Below, one piece after another: positions 36,623-49,767 of a DNA stretch of 64,000 bases. Location: assembly GCA_036785325.1 (NCBI GenBank), contig JAXIVH010000015.1, positions 6,415,367-6,479,366 on the forward strand. Direction: 5' to 3'. The notes beneath the pieces were generated by a model that saw only the letters and a list, made by a program, of their open reading frames with translations, did no database searches and was not told the DNA's origin. This DNA is from Urophycis tenuis. Lineage: Eukaryota; Chordata; Actinopteri; Gadiformes; Phycidae. Position numbers and translations under genes: made by a program. Every line of letters starts with the position of its first letter. The stretch's first letter is position 1.

Positions 36623-38791
36623 AGATATATGTGTATATATACACATATATCTATATATACAGATATACAGTATATGTATATGTGTGTGTATGTATATATA
36701 TCTAAGTCTTTATATTTATAGTAAAAAAACACATGTTTGTATCATGCGTGTGTTTGTATACAAGTTGTCCATACGTGTGTAGCCGCTGACAACAGGCCTA
36801 CTGCTCACAGCTGCTCCTGGGTTTGTTTACACTCATTTACCACTTTAATAGCCGTAGTGAAAACTAAGCCTTAACACCAATTCACTGTTTACTCTCCAGC
36901 TTGTCTTGTTAGTCGAAGGCCTTTGGCAGCAAATAGAATACAATTCAGACGCCACAATGGACCATGAGACATTTAAATGTGTGACCTCTGTGTGGGACTC
37001 CTCACGGCTGCCGAGTAAAACTAATCAGAGAAAAAGTTACGTTAAATCTTCCGAATGGCCCTGTACGGACTGCCATTTTCTGTCTGAGTAAATTGTCTCT
37101 TTGTTTACCTTAAAATATTCAGAGGGAGTACATTTAAAAAAAATAGTTCTTTATAAAAGTCCTTTACCCCACTCAAATGTTCTCTTGCCTCAGTGAACGT
37201 TTTGACCATTTCTCGATTTTAAACGGGTCAGATCTTTCTGGAATACGCCACTGTGTGTTAATTAGAACGGGTCAAACCTCTTTCGACCACTCCTCTGTGT
37301 GGTTCTGAATGGGTCAGACCCTTTTCGACCACTCCTCTGTGTGGTTCTGAATGGCCGTCGTCGTGTTACTTTAGCCCCAGTGGTCAGCATTTGACTCCAC
37401 TCCAGAGTGACCTTGGGGGCCACAAGTTAAGCTGTTTTTTTCTCCCCCGGTTCGTCCCCTCCGTGGGCTGGTCAGTCTCTGCTCTCTGACCAGAGGTCAA
37501 GGCTCAGGCTTGTGTCCATATGGTGGCCATCACAGGACCCTGTAGAGCAACAATCCCCATCGGGGTTACATGAACACTACGTGGGGGTATGTGAACCCTA
37601 CGTGGGGGTACATAAGCAGGTTCCAGGGGGGACTTGTCAAGAGTGGATTTTGCTTTACCACGTGAATGAATATTTGTGGAATTTATTAAATATTATATAT
37701 ATTTGGATTGTTGCTGATCAATAAAGTTAAGAGGAATAGGTAAATTTTATATGCCAATCGGTGATCATTTAGATGGTAATAGTGTAGCATGAGTTCAAAG
37801 GGTAACATGTCTGGTTTGCTGTGGCTGAAGGGGTACTTGAGCCATAGTGATGGGGCTGAGGCACACGATAAAGAAACGGTTGTGGAGCAGTGACTCCTGT
37901 AGAGGGTGAATATCCCTGGGACATGGAGCAGACGTGCGTAATCAAAGTACCCTTCACCTCAGCTCATGTTGTCTCAGACATTTTCTGTTGCCACTGGAGC
38001 GGAAAATCCATTTGTCTGTTTGTACGTGTGTAGTTCAAATGAATTGAGGTCGGGAAGATAACATTCAACAGTGAGAAAAAAAACGTTCAGAAAATGTGTT
38101 ATTAACAAATAGTTTATTAAATAAATAGTCAATAAATAATACTGTACAATCACAAGCAAAGAAATACTTTAAAAAGGAGGTATTGGAAGGTATTGAATCA
38201 CAATAATGTTGACAACGGACAATCCATAATCTTTGGCTAGATGACATGCGTAATGAACCAAAGTAGCAAATGAGTTTACATTTAGAAATGGAGACTAAAC
38301 CATTCGGTACAGAAATCATTTTAAAAGGGATTGTCAGTTTTGCCAAAATGCATCTGCTCAAATCCTGTTCCATCCAAGATGGATACCAAGCAATTTAGAC
38401 AAGGCTCCAAGATTCTTCTGCAGAAGGGTTCCCTAACGTGGCTGAGAATACAATACAACAAATAACCTTGGTAAATAAATCTACATCTAAAAGATGGCTC
38501 TGGTTTGCTCCGCAGAATATTAGCATGTCGCTACAAAGTGCCCCGGGCTTGTTCTGAAATGATTGCAGTCCTTGGCAAATTGGGTGAGCTGTTATCTATT
38601 GAAATGCCCTGGTGAAACTATTGCCTGAAATGTGAAATCCCATAATCCCCTCCATTTTCCTTGGTGGCGCAAAACAGCCTCTTACTGCATAACTAAGTGA
38701 GCTCCTGATTTGCCAGCATGGAGCGTAAAGATGGAGGCATGATGGGAGGGCTGTACATCCAAGATTTAAACATCCATGCAGTACACAGATT
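35156..38791. other. Intergenic region downstream of tal2
   Basis: No gene is supported. It holds a (TG)n tract (35,800-35,838), an (AT)n and related tract (36,585-36,715), two direct copies of TTTCGACCACTCCTCTGTGT (37,279 and 37,324), a possible regulatory patch at 35,501-35,541, and a low-repeat stretch at 36,000-36,180 with TGATAAGG, a GATA-type site. Poly(A)-like TTTATT motifs on the minus strand near 38,113 could extend the tal2 3' UTR. Confidence 0.4.
35357..35421. repeat. (CT)n microsatellite
   Basis: About 31 CT units with CG interruptions at the right end, intergenic between the UGT gene and tal2. Confidence 0.95.
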
Positions 38792-38797
38792 TTTATT
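38792..38797 (-). terminator. tal2 poly(A) signal
   Basis: AATAAA read on the minus strand, about 280 bases after the tal2 stop codon. The 3' UTR between is GC-rich with a C run at 39,053-39,064. Confidence 0.55.
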
Positions 38798-39074
38798 TAG
38801 TTTTCAAATAACGCAGTCCTCCTGCAGCCTCTGCGCCTGGAAAACAACACGTCGACACGGGCGTGACTGCGTCCACGCCGCCCTGCCGCATCGCACCACT
38901 GATCCACTAACAAACCACGACATCGCGTCCGCCAAACGCTTTGGCCGCGCCGCCCGGGAGGCGCCCGATAAGACGCGGGGACACAAAATGAAGTCCGACG
39001 AAGGGACAAGATGGAGGCCGCCGCCACCCTCCCCTCGCGCTCCAACCCCCGCGCCCCCCCCCCCCGCGGGGGGA

Positions 39075-39407
39075 CTACCAGGCCTCGGAGCTGCCGCAGC
39101 TGGAGCCGGGCGAGGAGGCGTCCGTGTCGCTGGCCAGGCCCCAGGGGTTGGCCTGCAGCCGCTCCACGTTGCCCCGCAGGAAGGTGAGCAGCGCCGCCGG
39201 CGAGCCGGACGCCGGCTTGCCGCTCTGGCTCTCCAGGATCTGCACCAGGAAGTTGATGTAGCGCATGGCCAGCCGCAGGATCTCGTTCTTGCTCAGCTTC
39301 TTCTCGGGCGGGTGGGTGGGGATGAGCTTGCGGAGCTCGCAGAAGGCGGCGTTGACGTTGTGCTGGCGCCAGCGCTCCCGCGTGTTGGTGAACACCTTCC
39401 TGGTCAT
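39075..39407 (-). CDS. tal2: TAL2 basic helix-loop-helix transcription factor
   Basis: A single coding exon of 110 residues (human TAL2 108). It begins directly with MTRKVFTNTRERWRQ, as TAL2 does, whereas TAL1 and LYL1 have long N-terminal parts before the same sequence. The basic region and helix 1 are followed by LRKLIPTHPPEKKLSKNEI and helix 2 LRLAMRYINFLVQIL. The short tail is rich in Ser, Asp and Gly and ends SSEAW. TAL-class factors pair with E proteins on E-boxes and often work with GATA and LMO factors; TAL2 is needed for midbrain GABAergic neurons. An acceptor-like CTCCAG lies just before the ATG, so the 5' UTR is probably spliced. Its neighbour shoc1 is also near TAL2 in human (9q31). 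Confidence 0.87.
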   Translation of the reverse strand: MTRKVFTNTRERWRQHNVNAAFCELRKLIPTHPPEKKLSKNEILRLAMRYINFLVQILESQSGKPASGSPAALLTFLRGNVERLQANPWGLASDTDASSPGSSCGSSEAW

Positions 39408-42056
39408 GCTGCTGGAGACGGGGAGGGGGGGGTTAGACGGTGTTTCTGTACGTGGTGCGGGGCTCTGCGGTCAGTCCGGTCCACGCCACGGTGACAGAGA
39501 GTGCCGCGGTATCATCACAAGCCAGGCGATTTATTGGTTAAAAAATAAACACTTAATTACAATTAACAAAAAAAATAATCTCTCTCTTATCTCTAAGGGT
39601 GTCGGCATCCATTTGGGTGGCGATTAGAACTAAGGAGCATTTAAGCTTTGGAATAATTAATGCAATTACACAATTCAAATTATGTATACCTTATAATTGA
39701 TTTCCCTGGGTAGTACTTCTTATTAACCTAAGGTAAGGTAAAGCAGAGAAGTATCCCTCACCTGGTTGTGTTATAAAAGGTGAGAAGTCTGTGAGCCGAT
39801 CCTCTGGTTGAGTTAAAAAAGGTGAGGAGTCTTTGAGTCGATTCTCTGGTTGTGTTTTAGAAGGTGAGGAGTCTGTGAGTCGATCCTCCCCCTCCTCATC
39901 AGCAGCAGTCCAACGCGTAGGTCCTCACACTATCGCCTTCTCACTCTCTCTGAGAGCTGCATGTGTTACCGCGCAGGAGGGAGGGAGATGAGCGAGAGAG
40001 GAAGCGAGAGAGAGAGAGGGAGAGAGAGAGAGAGGGAGAGAGGGAGAGGGAAGGAGAAGCCAGTGGGGGAGCAAGAAGGGTGGAAGCTGGCGCCTCCTGT
40101 TTTATAGCAGGAGGAAGAGCATTGTGTGTGACGTGGGCTGTGGGCCTGCCTTTTTACGGTGGCATTGTGTGAGGTGTTAATGTAGAGCGTGTTTGTTAAT
40201 GCCTCCATGTTCCCCACAGGGCACATTTATCCTATTAGACAAAGAAAGGACCTCCGGCGCCCCAGTGGGCCCGGGGATTATACAGGGGCCATATTTCATT
40301 GAGGATCATCTCCTGGTGATTTTCACATGACTTATTTTGGATACTTCGACATCGGTTGCGAATCAACAGTCTTTTTTTTCAGTCTAACACGTCCCGTTTA
40401 ATCCTTGGAGATTGAACCATTTAAAAGGTGAGGGACTCCCAGAGTAACCCTTACAGTGACAGACTCGTGTCTGTGATATTCCCGAGGACATGGCCATTGA
40501 TAACCTCACCAGTGGGGCGTTGAGGACCGGGTTATCCGCTCGGTGCCGGTGCTGTTAAATTTAGCCCACAAAAGGTAGGTGAACCATATCCAGACTGACA
40601 GTGGGACAATGCGGTTTTGTCAGCGCTATGGTAATCGCGTCGGGCCATTCCGAGGGCCACACATACATCCCAGGGAGAACGTGGAGGCCAGCGGCCCCTG
40701 GGTCACAGGCGTCGGTTGAGGCCACCTCTCCTTAACTCCTCCTCCCACCGCGTTTTGCCCTCACTTAGTCCGTCCACCCCTCCCTCGCTCCTCCCTCACA
40801 CTTCCACCCTCCGCTCGGCCAAAAAAAAAAAGTCCTAGTTTAACCAATTGTCATTGTTCTTCTTACACCCTTCAAGTGTTGTTTCAAAGATGCTGCCTTC
40901 CATAAAAGTCTCTCTGTGTGGAGTAGGAATTTACATAATCCGATTAGGGGAGCGGGATTAGCAGCTAGCCTGGAGAACCGGGCCCGAGACGTGGGGTGGT
41001 GGGGTGAGGGGGGGAGGGTGCCATTCATAGGCCTTGCTGCGCATCCAAGTTGCTGCAGCTGCAGTGGGCTTTGACTCGGTCCGGCCCCCGCATGCAAGGC
41101 TCCGGCGCTAAACACGCTCTCGTGGGGAGAGGCAGCGCGGCCCTTCAGCCAGCTCGCGGGCCCTCGGCGTCGGGGGGAGGCCCAGGTGAGGATGCTGCCC
41201 CCTCCAACCCCCCCTGCAGCCACGCCACCCCAACGGTGGCGTGCCAGAGGTAGGAGCACCAGGGGGGGAGTTACCCCTCATGGTCACAGAAACAACCACA
41301 CTCCCACGATCATTCACTGCGGAGGCGAATTTAGTTGGTTTATAGAGGATTTGAAAGTACATCAACAAATTTAAATCCCTAGAAGCACTTCCCAATATCC
41401 CATGTAAAATGTGATATTGGTGCATGGTATTTTATTGTATACATTACATTGTTGTATTGTGCCATCAGGACTGATGGTGTGCATTGCGTGCTGAATGCAG
41501 ACAGGACCATCTCTGTAGCGGACCATCTCTATGGAGAACCATCTCTGTGGAGAACCATCTCTTCATGACATTAGATGGTCTTCAGGAGGGAGGGGATGGT
41601 CCACCCCATTTATCCTCATAGCAACTAGAACGCTTTGCTCCAAAGGTTTACGTCAATGGGACCCGGAGACCGCAGACTGTGGATCCAATAGGCGGGGCGC
41701 TCGGAGGCTGAGAAAACACAGGTTATCCACAGCGTGGTGAAGGTCTGCCGGGGGAGATAACGACGCCGTGACCTTTAGTGACTGTGCTTTAACCAGCCTG
41801 TTACTTCCCACCGTGAATCTCCCCTCCCATTCACGCCCGGGCCTGGCCGCCGCACTGGGCAATCATTGCACCATTAGGCCGCTGTTTACCGAGCCCCCGA
41901 AAAGCAGGGGATCCTTTAACCTCGTGGCTTTTGTTCCGGGGCCATTAAAGAGCAGCCATTGGAGCCGTGGTTCTGTTGTGCTGAGCTGCAGGCTGTCAGA
42001 GGGCGAGGCAGGGCGACAGGCGCAGAGGTTATTGATGGCGGCCGTGCGGCTCCCGC

Positions 42057-42251
<195 letters not shown>

Positions 42252-42844
42252 CGAGCGGAGCGAGGTTGTCCGGAGGAGAGAGGGATGAAGGCGGGGGAGG
42301 GGTTTAGGAGGCGAGGGGCGGGGGTGGGTGGGTGCGGGGGGGGGGGGGGGGGAGGTGGTGTGGAGTCGATGTCCCCAAAGCTGTCTTTGTGCGGGGATCA
42401 CTCCTGAGGGAACTGGCTTCACTCTGCTGGCGGCTGGAGATAAGCACTCTCTCCACATGCTGAGGGACAACGATAAGGGGATTGCTTCACTCAATGGGAG
42501 GAAAAAAAGAAATCATTTTGGAGCTTCTGAAACGGGGGAGACATTATCAGTTTAACTGGGGACGCCCATATAACCCAGCCCACAAATTAAATCTGTTTCA
42601 ATAGGAATACATTACATAATATAGAATATATATCACTATCATTTTTAGTATTTTGTATATTGTATATACAGTATATGGTATATTCCTGAATTTCCTCTAT
42701 CTAATCAATGACTATGTTTACTATACTATGTTTTATCATACCATCGGTGATAAATATTATACTTCTACAGTATAGAGGCCTAAATTGTTCTCCTCCAGCA
42801 AAAATCTAAGACAGCACTTAAGTGGCCTGGTTCTGTGTTCACTG

Positions 42845-43508
42845 TCCAGACTGACCTATAGAACCCAACTGCTTCATTCTGGACAGAGCTGGACTGACCT
42901 TTAGAACCCAGCTGCTTCAGTCTGAAAAGAACCAGACTGACCTATAGAACCCACCTTCTTAAGTCTGAACAGAACCAGACTGACCCATAGAACCCACCTT
43001 CTTAAGTCTGGACAGAACCAGACTGACCCATAGAACCCACCTGCTTCAGTCTGGACAAAACCACACTGACGTATAGAACACACCTGCTTCAATCTGGACA
43101 GAACCAGACTGACCCATACAACCCACCTCCTTCAGTCTGGACAGAACCAGACTGACCTATAGAACTCACCTGCTTCAGTCTGGACCGAACCAGACTGACG
43201 TATAGAACCCACCTCCTTCAGTCTGGACAGAACCAGACTGACCTATAGAACTCACCTTCTTAAGTCTGGACAGAACCCGACTGACCCATAGAACCCACCC
43301 GCTTCAGTCTGGACCGAACCAGACTGACGTATAGAACCCACCTGCCTCAGTCTGGACAGAACCCGACTGACCCATAGAACCCACCTGCCTCAGTCTGGAC
43401 AGAACCAGACTGACCCATAGAACCTACCTGCTTCAGTCTGGACTGAACCAGACTGACCTATAGAACCCACCTTCTTAAGTCTGGACCGAACCAGACTGAC
43501 CTAGAATG
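42845..43508. repeat. 43-base minisatellite, about 15 units
   Basis: Units carry CAGTCTGGACAGAACCAGAC followed by TGACC(T/C)ATAGAACCCACCTGCTT. Variants alternate between CTGCTTCAG, CTTCTTAAG and CTGCCTCAG, suggesting higher-order shuffling of subtypes. It lies about 300 bases downstream of the shoc1 poly(A) site. Confidence 0.92.
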
Positions 43509-43694
43509 CACCCCAGCAGACAGGTCATGGGACACAACCACCACAACCACATGACACCCCCTAGCGCCAGAAGCTACGTTGGACTAATAAAACAGGTTCA
43601 GCTCATAAAAATATGAGGGGACATAGGACACAGGTTTAAACTAGGTATGTATTTCTGAAGTACATAAGACCATTTCAAGTTCAGTCAAAAAGTA

Positions 43695-43700
43695 TTTATT
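43695..43700 (-). terminator. shoc1 poly(A) signal
   Basis: AATAAA read on the minus strand, about 113 bases after the shoc1 stop codon. Confidence 0.55.
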
Positions 43701-43812
43701 TTCAATGATAAATAATAATTATTATTAACGGCTTATGAAATAATGCATTTGTTGATGGGAAGGTTCCCAGTCTCTTGTATATGGGTCCATTGTGATAAAC
43801 GGTTGATAGTTA

Positions 43813-46800
43813 TTATAAGAACCTCAGTCTGGTCTGCCCATCACATCTGCCTGGCACCTTCTCAAAGCCAAGTCTTCCCCTCTTCGGTGGTGGCAGCTCT
43901 GCAACAAACACATAACACTCATTCCTCAGGTATGATTAGCCAACAGAGGTAACACAGGTATGCGCAGGTATCGAGAGCAAACTGAGTGGACTTTGGACAT
44001 GGTTGGCTGCAGGAAACTCTAGGCAACGTAGGCCTACACCTCCCCAGTAGCAGCAAGGCTTTGTATTACTGGGTGAAGGAAGAGACATGGGGGTTTCAAA
44101 GGGTCTACAAACATGTGAGAAACAGACAAGTGGTTGGGTCAACGATTCATACCCCTATTCAAATCATTAAATAAGGGGGCATTTAGCAGAAGCTTTTGTC
44201 CAATGCGTCTTACAATCAGTACATTTGTGAGGGTTCGACATGTGGACAGTTTGAGGAGGGGGATCAAGGGTATCGAACCGCCGACCCTACGGTGAGTGGA
44301 CGACCCGCTCTGTCCCCCTGCTCTACACACTGAGCCACCGTCGCCCCTAAATTTAAAAATGATTGTGATTAATATAATTTTGGTGCATTACGTTTCCATA
44401 TTAACTGTTGCACATTTGTGGGACCGTGGGAAAGTATTCACACTGTGTCTTCTCTTCCCCTTCACATAAAATGTCTGAAATATATCAAATGTTTTGGATA
44501 GGAAAAACGCTTCAGTATTGCTAGTAACCCTAACCCTAACCCTAACCCTGAATGCTGGTTTTTACTCCTTTCATAATTTTCATTGATTGTTGTAATCAAA
44601 ATGAAAGCATAGAAAACATGACAGGGGAACACCTCCGCTCACCTGAGTCCTCTGGGCCGGCCCCGGGCCCACTCCTCTTCCTCTCCAGCCCCAGAGTCCA
44701 GCCCCGCCACCCGTTGCCTGAGCAGCTGCCCACCGGCCCCCTGCTGCTGCCGGCGCCGACGCCCCACGCTGGGGGCTCCACTGGGGGCCTGGGGCCCGGC
44801 ACGCAGTACTCGCTGTTGGGCCGGTCCGTGCAGAAGAGCTGCAGGTGGTTAGTGGGGCAGGTGCTGGCGGAGGAGAAGGAGCCCGCTGGGTGTAACGACC
44901 CCCCCGCGGTGGTGTGTGGGTGGTAGGGTGAGGACTGGGTGGTGTGTGGGTGATAGGAGGAGGACTGGGTGGTGTGTGGTTGGTAGGGTGAGGACTGGGT
45001 GGTGTGTGGGTGATAGGAGGAGGACTGGGTGGTGTGTGGGTGGTAGGGTGAGGACTGGGTGGTGTGTGGGTGGTAGGGTGAGGACTGGGTGGTGTGTGGG
45101 TGATAGGAGGAGGACAGGGTGGTGTGTGGTTGGTAGGGTGAGGACTGGGTGGTGTGTGGGTGGTAGGTGGAGGATCCAGAGCTCCCAATGATCCTCTTGA
45201 TCCAGTCGTCCACCTCGCTCTGAACAGGCTGCGCCTCCTTCTCATCTTGCTGTGGCTCCTTTCTGCTCCAAGCGCCCTGGAGGTAGGTGTGCCCGCCGAA
45301 CGAGACACTCTGATGGGCCCGTAAATCTGCGTTTATGTCCCGCACAGCCGTGCTGGGCCCTGGCTCACTGTAGATGGACAATAATCATTTAAAGTAGTTG
45401 TATTAATAAGTGTTCAAATACAGTTTACACAGTTAAATTGGTCAAGGAATAAACATAAAGGATTAAAGCAGAGCAGATACAAGAGCAATAAAGGTGAAGT
45501 TCTGTTGTTGAAGCACTTTCAAAGATGGCTGCAATAGTGCTACACCTGAACAGGAGGTGGAAGGCGGAGTCAGCAGAGCTGGGTTCTGATGGGCAGTTGG
45601 TTGGTGATGGTGGGTGAGGGGTGTAAGCTCCAGAGGTCCAGAGGGTGGTTTGAGTGGTGGGTGGGAGCAGGTCTGGAGAGGACGGCTCCCTGCTCAGCTG
45701 GTACAGGGAGGTGGTGTCGCTGAAGAGCTACAAGAGGGGTGAAGGAACGTTTCATAATCACACGTTATCTCTTGGTCTTTTTAAACATTGTTTTGTGAGG
45801 ATTGTGGTCAGAAGTGTTTATTGCTAAGTACTATAATGCAGTGCATCAGACAAATTGTCCCTATGGAAATAAACCACTTTAACTACAGCTGCCAGGAGTG
45901 ACAACAGGGCTCTGCACAGCAGCCTGGCTGTGAGCTGACCTTGAGTATTTTGTGAGGGACTTCAGGGAGCAGCAGTTCCAGCTCAGAGAGCGAGGCCCCC
46001 AAGAGCCACGTGAGGGACGGGGCCCTCTTCAGCATCAGCTGACTGACCAGCGGGTTCACACACGGGAACAGCGACAAACAGCAGTCCTCCTAACAGGAGG
46101 ACAAAGATTAGCAGCTCCATTTACACACATACACATACACACACATGCACACACACACACAAACATGCAAGCATATACACACACAAACATGCAAGCATAT
46201 ACACACACAGACATGCAAGCATATACACACACACAAACATGCAAGCATATACACACACAAACATGCAAGCATATACACACACACAAACATGCAAGCACAT
46301 ACACACTAGGGGATGGATACACACTAGAGGATGGATACACCTCCAGTGTCTATTCTGACAAATATTTAGAAATTATGGTCGGGTTCTGGTTGGGCCTCGG
46401 TCACATCTGCACGATTTGAAATTTTTAATTTACCTGTGTGTTAACCCGCGCATGTTGTGCTCATCTGTTTGTTGACATTTCCAAATGCCTTGCAGTTGCT
46501 TAATAAAGGCGGGCTTTCATAAACATAGACGTGTGTGTCATTAGTATTAACTAAATAGGCTTTCACTGTCTCAGGTTCAGACATAAAAAGCTTGATGCCT
46601 GTCGAGCTCGGGTTGGGTTTGGTTACTGCTCTGGCGGGCGCGGGCTGGGCTTTGACAGAAAATTCTGGCCCGATCCGCACTCTAATACACACAAACACAC
46701 ACGCTCACACACAGACATGCAAGCACATACACACACACACACAAGCATGTTCACACATACACACACACACACACATCAGCAAGTGCACGCAAGCATGTGC

Positions 46801-47313
46801 ACACACACACACACACCGACATCAACACACACACACACCAACACACACACACAAACACACAAACTAAACAAAGACAAACACACAGAAAATCCAATAGCTG
46901 TAATGTCCAGTTAAAGAGTAAGGATGTGCACCTCTGACGGTGTGACGGCCAGCCAACGCAGGTCCAGGTAGACGCTGGGCTCCCTGTCACTGGACATCAG
47001 GCTGTGGAAGCAGATCCGGCTGACCCAGCGGGCCACGTCTGCCTCCTCCGCCACCACCAGAACCTGACAACACACAGAGCAGGACACCGCCGGGGCCACA
47101 GCACGTAGCATTAAGGAACAGCTTGGGTTTTATAGAAGTCAACACACAAACATGTAAATAAACTAATGCCCCGTGTACCTTCACGTCCAGATCCTCAGAT
47201 TTCATACCAAACAGAACCAGAGACGCGTGGAGCAACACCAGGTTGCTGAAGGCTTCACTGGATAGTCTTCATTTGACACACACACACACACACATAAATA
47301 CACACACACACAC

Positions 47314-47358
<45 letters not shown>

Positions 47359-47546
47359 AACTCATTATGGCAATCAATTGAATGTAAATTACATACAAGA
47401 TATAAGAGTAATTCTTAATTATTTCATAATTCCGTGTTATACATGATGGGATAAACTGCAAACAAGATGCATATCTAAATGTGTCAATATGTGATTGTGT
47501 GCGAGTGCCTGCATGAATATGTGCGTGTGTATCTGTGCATGCATAC

Positions 47547-47612
<66 letters not shown>

Positions 47613-48366
47613 TATGCTTCTATACAGCAGAGCACTAAACTCCTGCAGATAACACCCATTGGCCATGGGCCATGTGCCCTGGTACATAAAAATAGCACAC
47701 CCATATATTAAATGTTATGAGCAGCAGTTTGTCATCATGGCCTCCATAGAGTATTAAACTTTAGAAGTCCCCAGATGGTGCAGGAATGAGCAGACCAGTC
47801 AGGAGGGGAGTTGTACTGTACAGGTGTGTGTCAGTATGTCTCACCAGGTGATACCATCCACAGGTTCTGTGGAGATATAGTGGAGAGAAGCCAGAGACTC
47901 TTGGGCCCAACACCAGATTATACAACTGGATCCCTCAAAACGACTTGCTGGGTAAGTACAGACAGATCGCAGACTGCCTTTACCCAATACTCAAATAAAG
48001 CTGTACCTCCCTATAATCAGAATATATGTGCCCTGTAACAGACTCAGTAGGTATGGTTTTCTTTCTATTAAATTTGTCAAGATTATGTCAGATTATAATT
48101 CTTCTTCCATCCTGATAAAAAAGTCTGCCATTAACAAAAGTTGCTCATTGAGTTTCTGACTGCGTAATAAACTCTGCCCCCCCCTTCCCAGGACATCCTA
48201 AAGAGTCAGAGTGAGTGTGTGTGTGTGTGTGTGCAGACCCGGACCCTCCGATCTTGCTGTCTGGACAGTGCAGGATGAGCCAGCAGCGGCTGTACTGCAG
48301 AGACAGAGCAGTCAGCCTCATCACAACACGCTCACTGTAGCCAACCTGGCCCAGCTCCTCCTGGTC

Positions 48367-48424
<58 letters not shown>

Positions 48425-49728
48425 GGACACGCAAACTCATAATTTTATATTATGCACATGTTTGTGCTCACACACAGATACACACACTATAATAATCGTG
48501 AATATTAACATCCATAACAAAAACTGAGTAAAACGAAGATGGCTGTCTGTTATAAACATATCAACATTCAGCAGAGGGCGCCAGAGACTTAAAAAGAAAA
48601 GTGACTGTTGGTTGAGGGATTTCAAGGAAGTTGTTCCCCTAATCCTACTATTCAATTATATTGTGATTATGAGATAATAAATACTTTTTGAAAAACACAT
48701 TCCACTGTTAAAACTTAATGCTAACATTCATTTAAACCTTCTCAAAGCACCGCCTAGATCCTGTTATGATTCAGTAAAGCCAGAGGAGGCTTAAAGGATC
48801 TGTTCTCTGCTGAAATAGTTCAGCCAGAACATTGCGGTTTCCCTCCTATCCTGCTGAGATTGCCCCAGTGCTCCTCCTTGAATCTGGGACTTTATTTCTC
48901 TGGTACCTGGATAACAATAGCAGTGCTTTCATCCACTGTGACCACCACATAGTGGTGTGTTCCTCCAAACATCTGCAGAGCTGGAGAGTAGCTCCGCTCC
49001 AAAACACTGATGTTGTATCTACGAACACAATGAAACATGATGCGGTGTCTACAATGATAATGAATCACAATGTGGTATCTACAATGATAATGAATCACAA
49101 TGTGGTATCTACAATGATAATGAATCACAATGTGGTATCTACAATGATAATGAATCACAATGTGGTATCTACAATGATAATGAATCACGATGTGGTATCT
49201 ACAATGATAATGAATCACAATGTGGTATCTACAATGATAATAAATCACAATGTGGTATCTACAATGATAATGAATCACGATGTGGTATCTACAATGATAA
49301 TGAATCACAATGATAATGAATCACGATGTGGTATCGGCAATGATAATGAATCACAATGTTGTAACTACAAACACAATGAAATATGATGTGGTGTCTACAA
49401 TGATAATGAATCACAATGTGGTGTCTACAATGATAATGAATCACGATGTGGTATCTACAATGATAATGAATCACAATGTGGTATCGACAATGATAATGAA
49501 TCACGATGTTGTAACTACAAACACAATGAAATATGATGTGGTGTCTACAATGATAATGAATCCCAATGTAGTGTCTACAATGATAATGAATCACAATGTG
49601 GTGTTCTACAATGATAACGGAACATGGTGAAACATCAGCTGTGTCCACAGTGCTGTCTGCATGTCAGTGGTGTTTATGTAATAAGGCAGTGTTTGTTCCA
49701 TCTTCAGATGTACTTTGATAATATGGTG

Positions 49729-49767
<39 letters not shown>

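Noticed and set aside
37500..37960. Possible transposon remnant with repeated CTACGTGGGGGTA
   Set aside because: Two short copies only; no ends or target duplication could be defined.
44525..44549. Evidence of an ancient telomere fusion
   Set aside because: Only four TAACCC units, with no head-to-head array; too short to support a fusion.
47864..47951. A second working UGT gene on the plus strand
   Set aside because: Only exon 4 and 11 bases of exon 5 are present; no other UGT exon is found nearby.
49021..49620. Regular 30-base direct repeats that could suggest a CRISPR array
   Set aside because: Units are head-to-tail without unique spacers, in a eukaryotic intron; this is a minisatellite.
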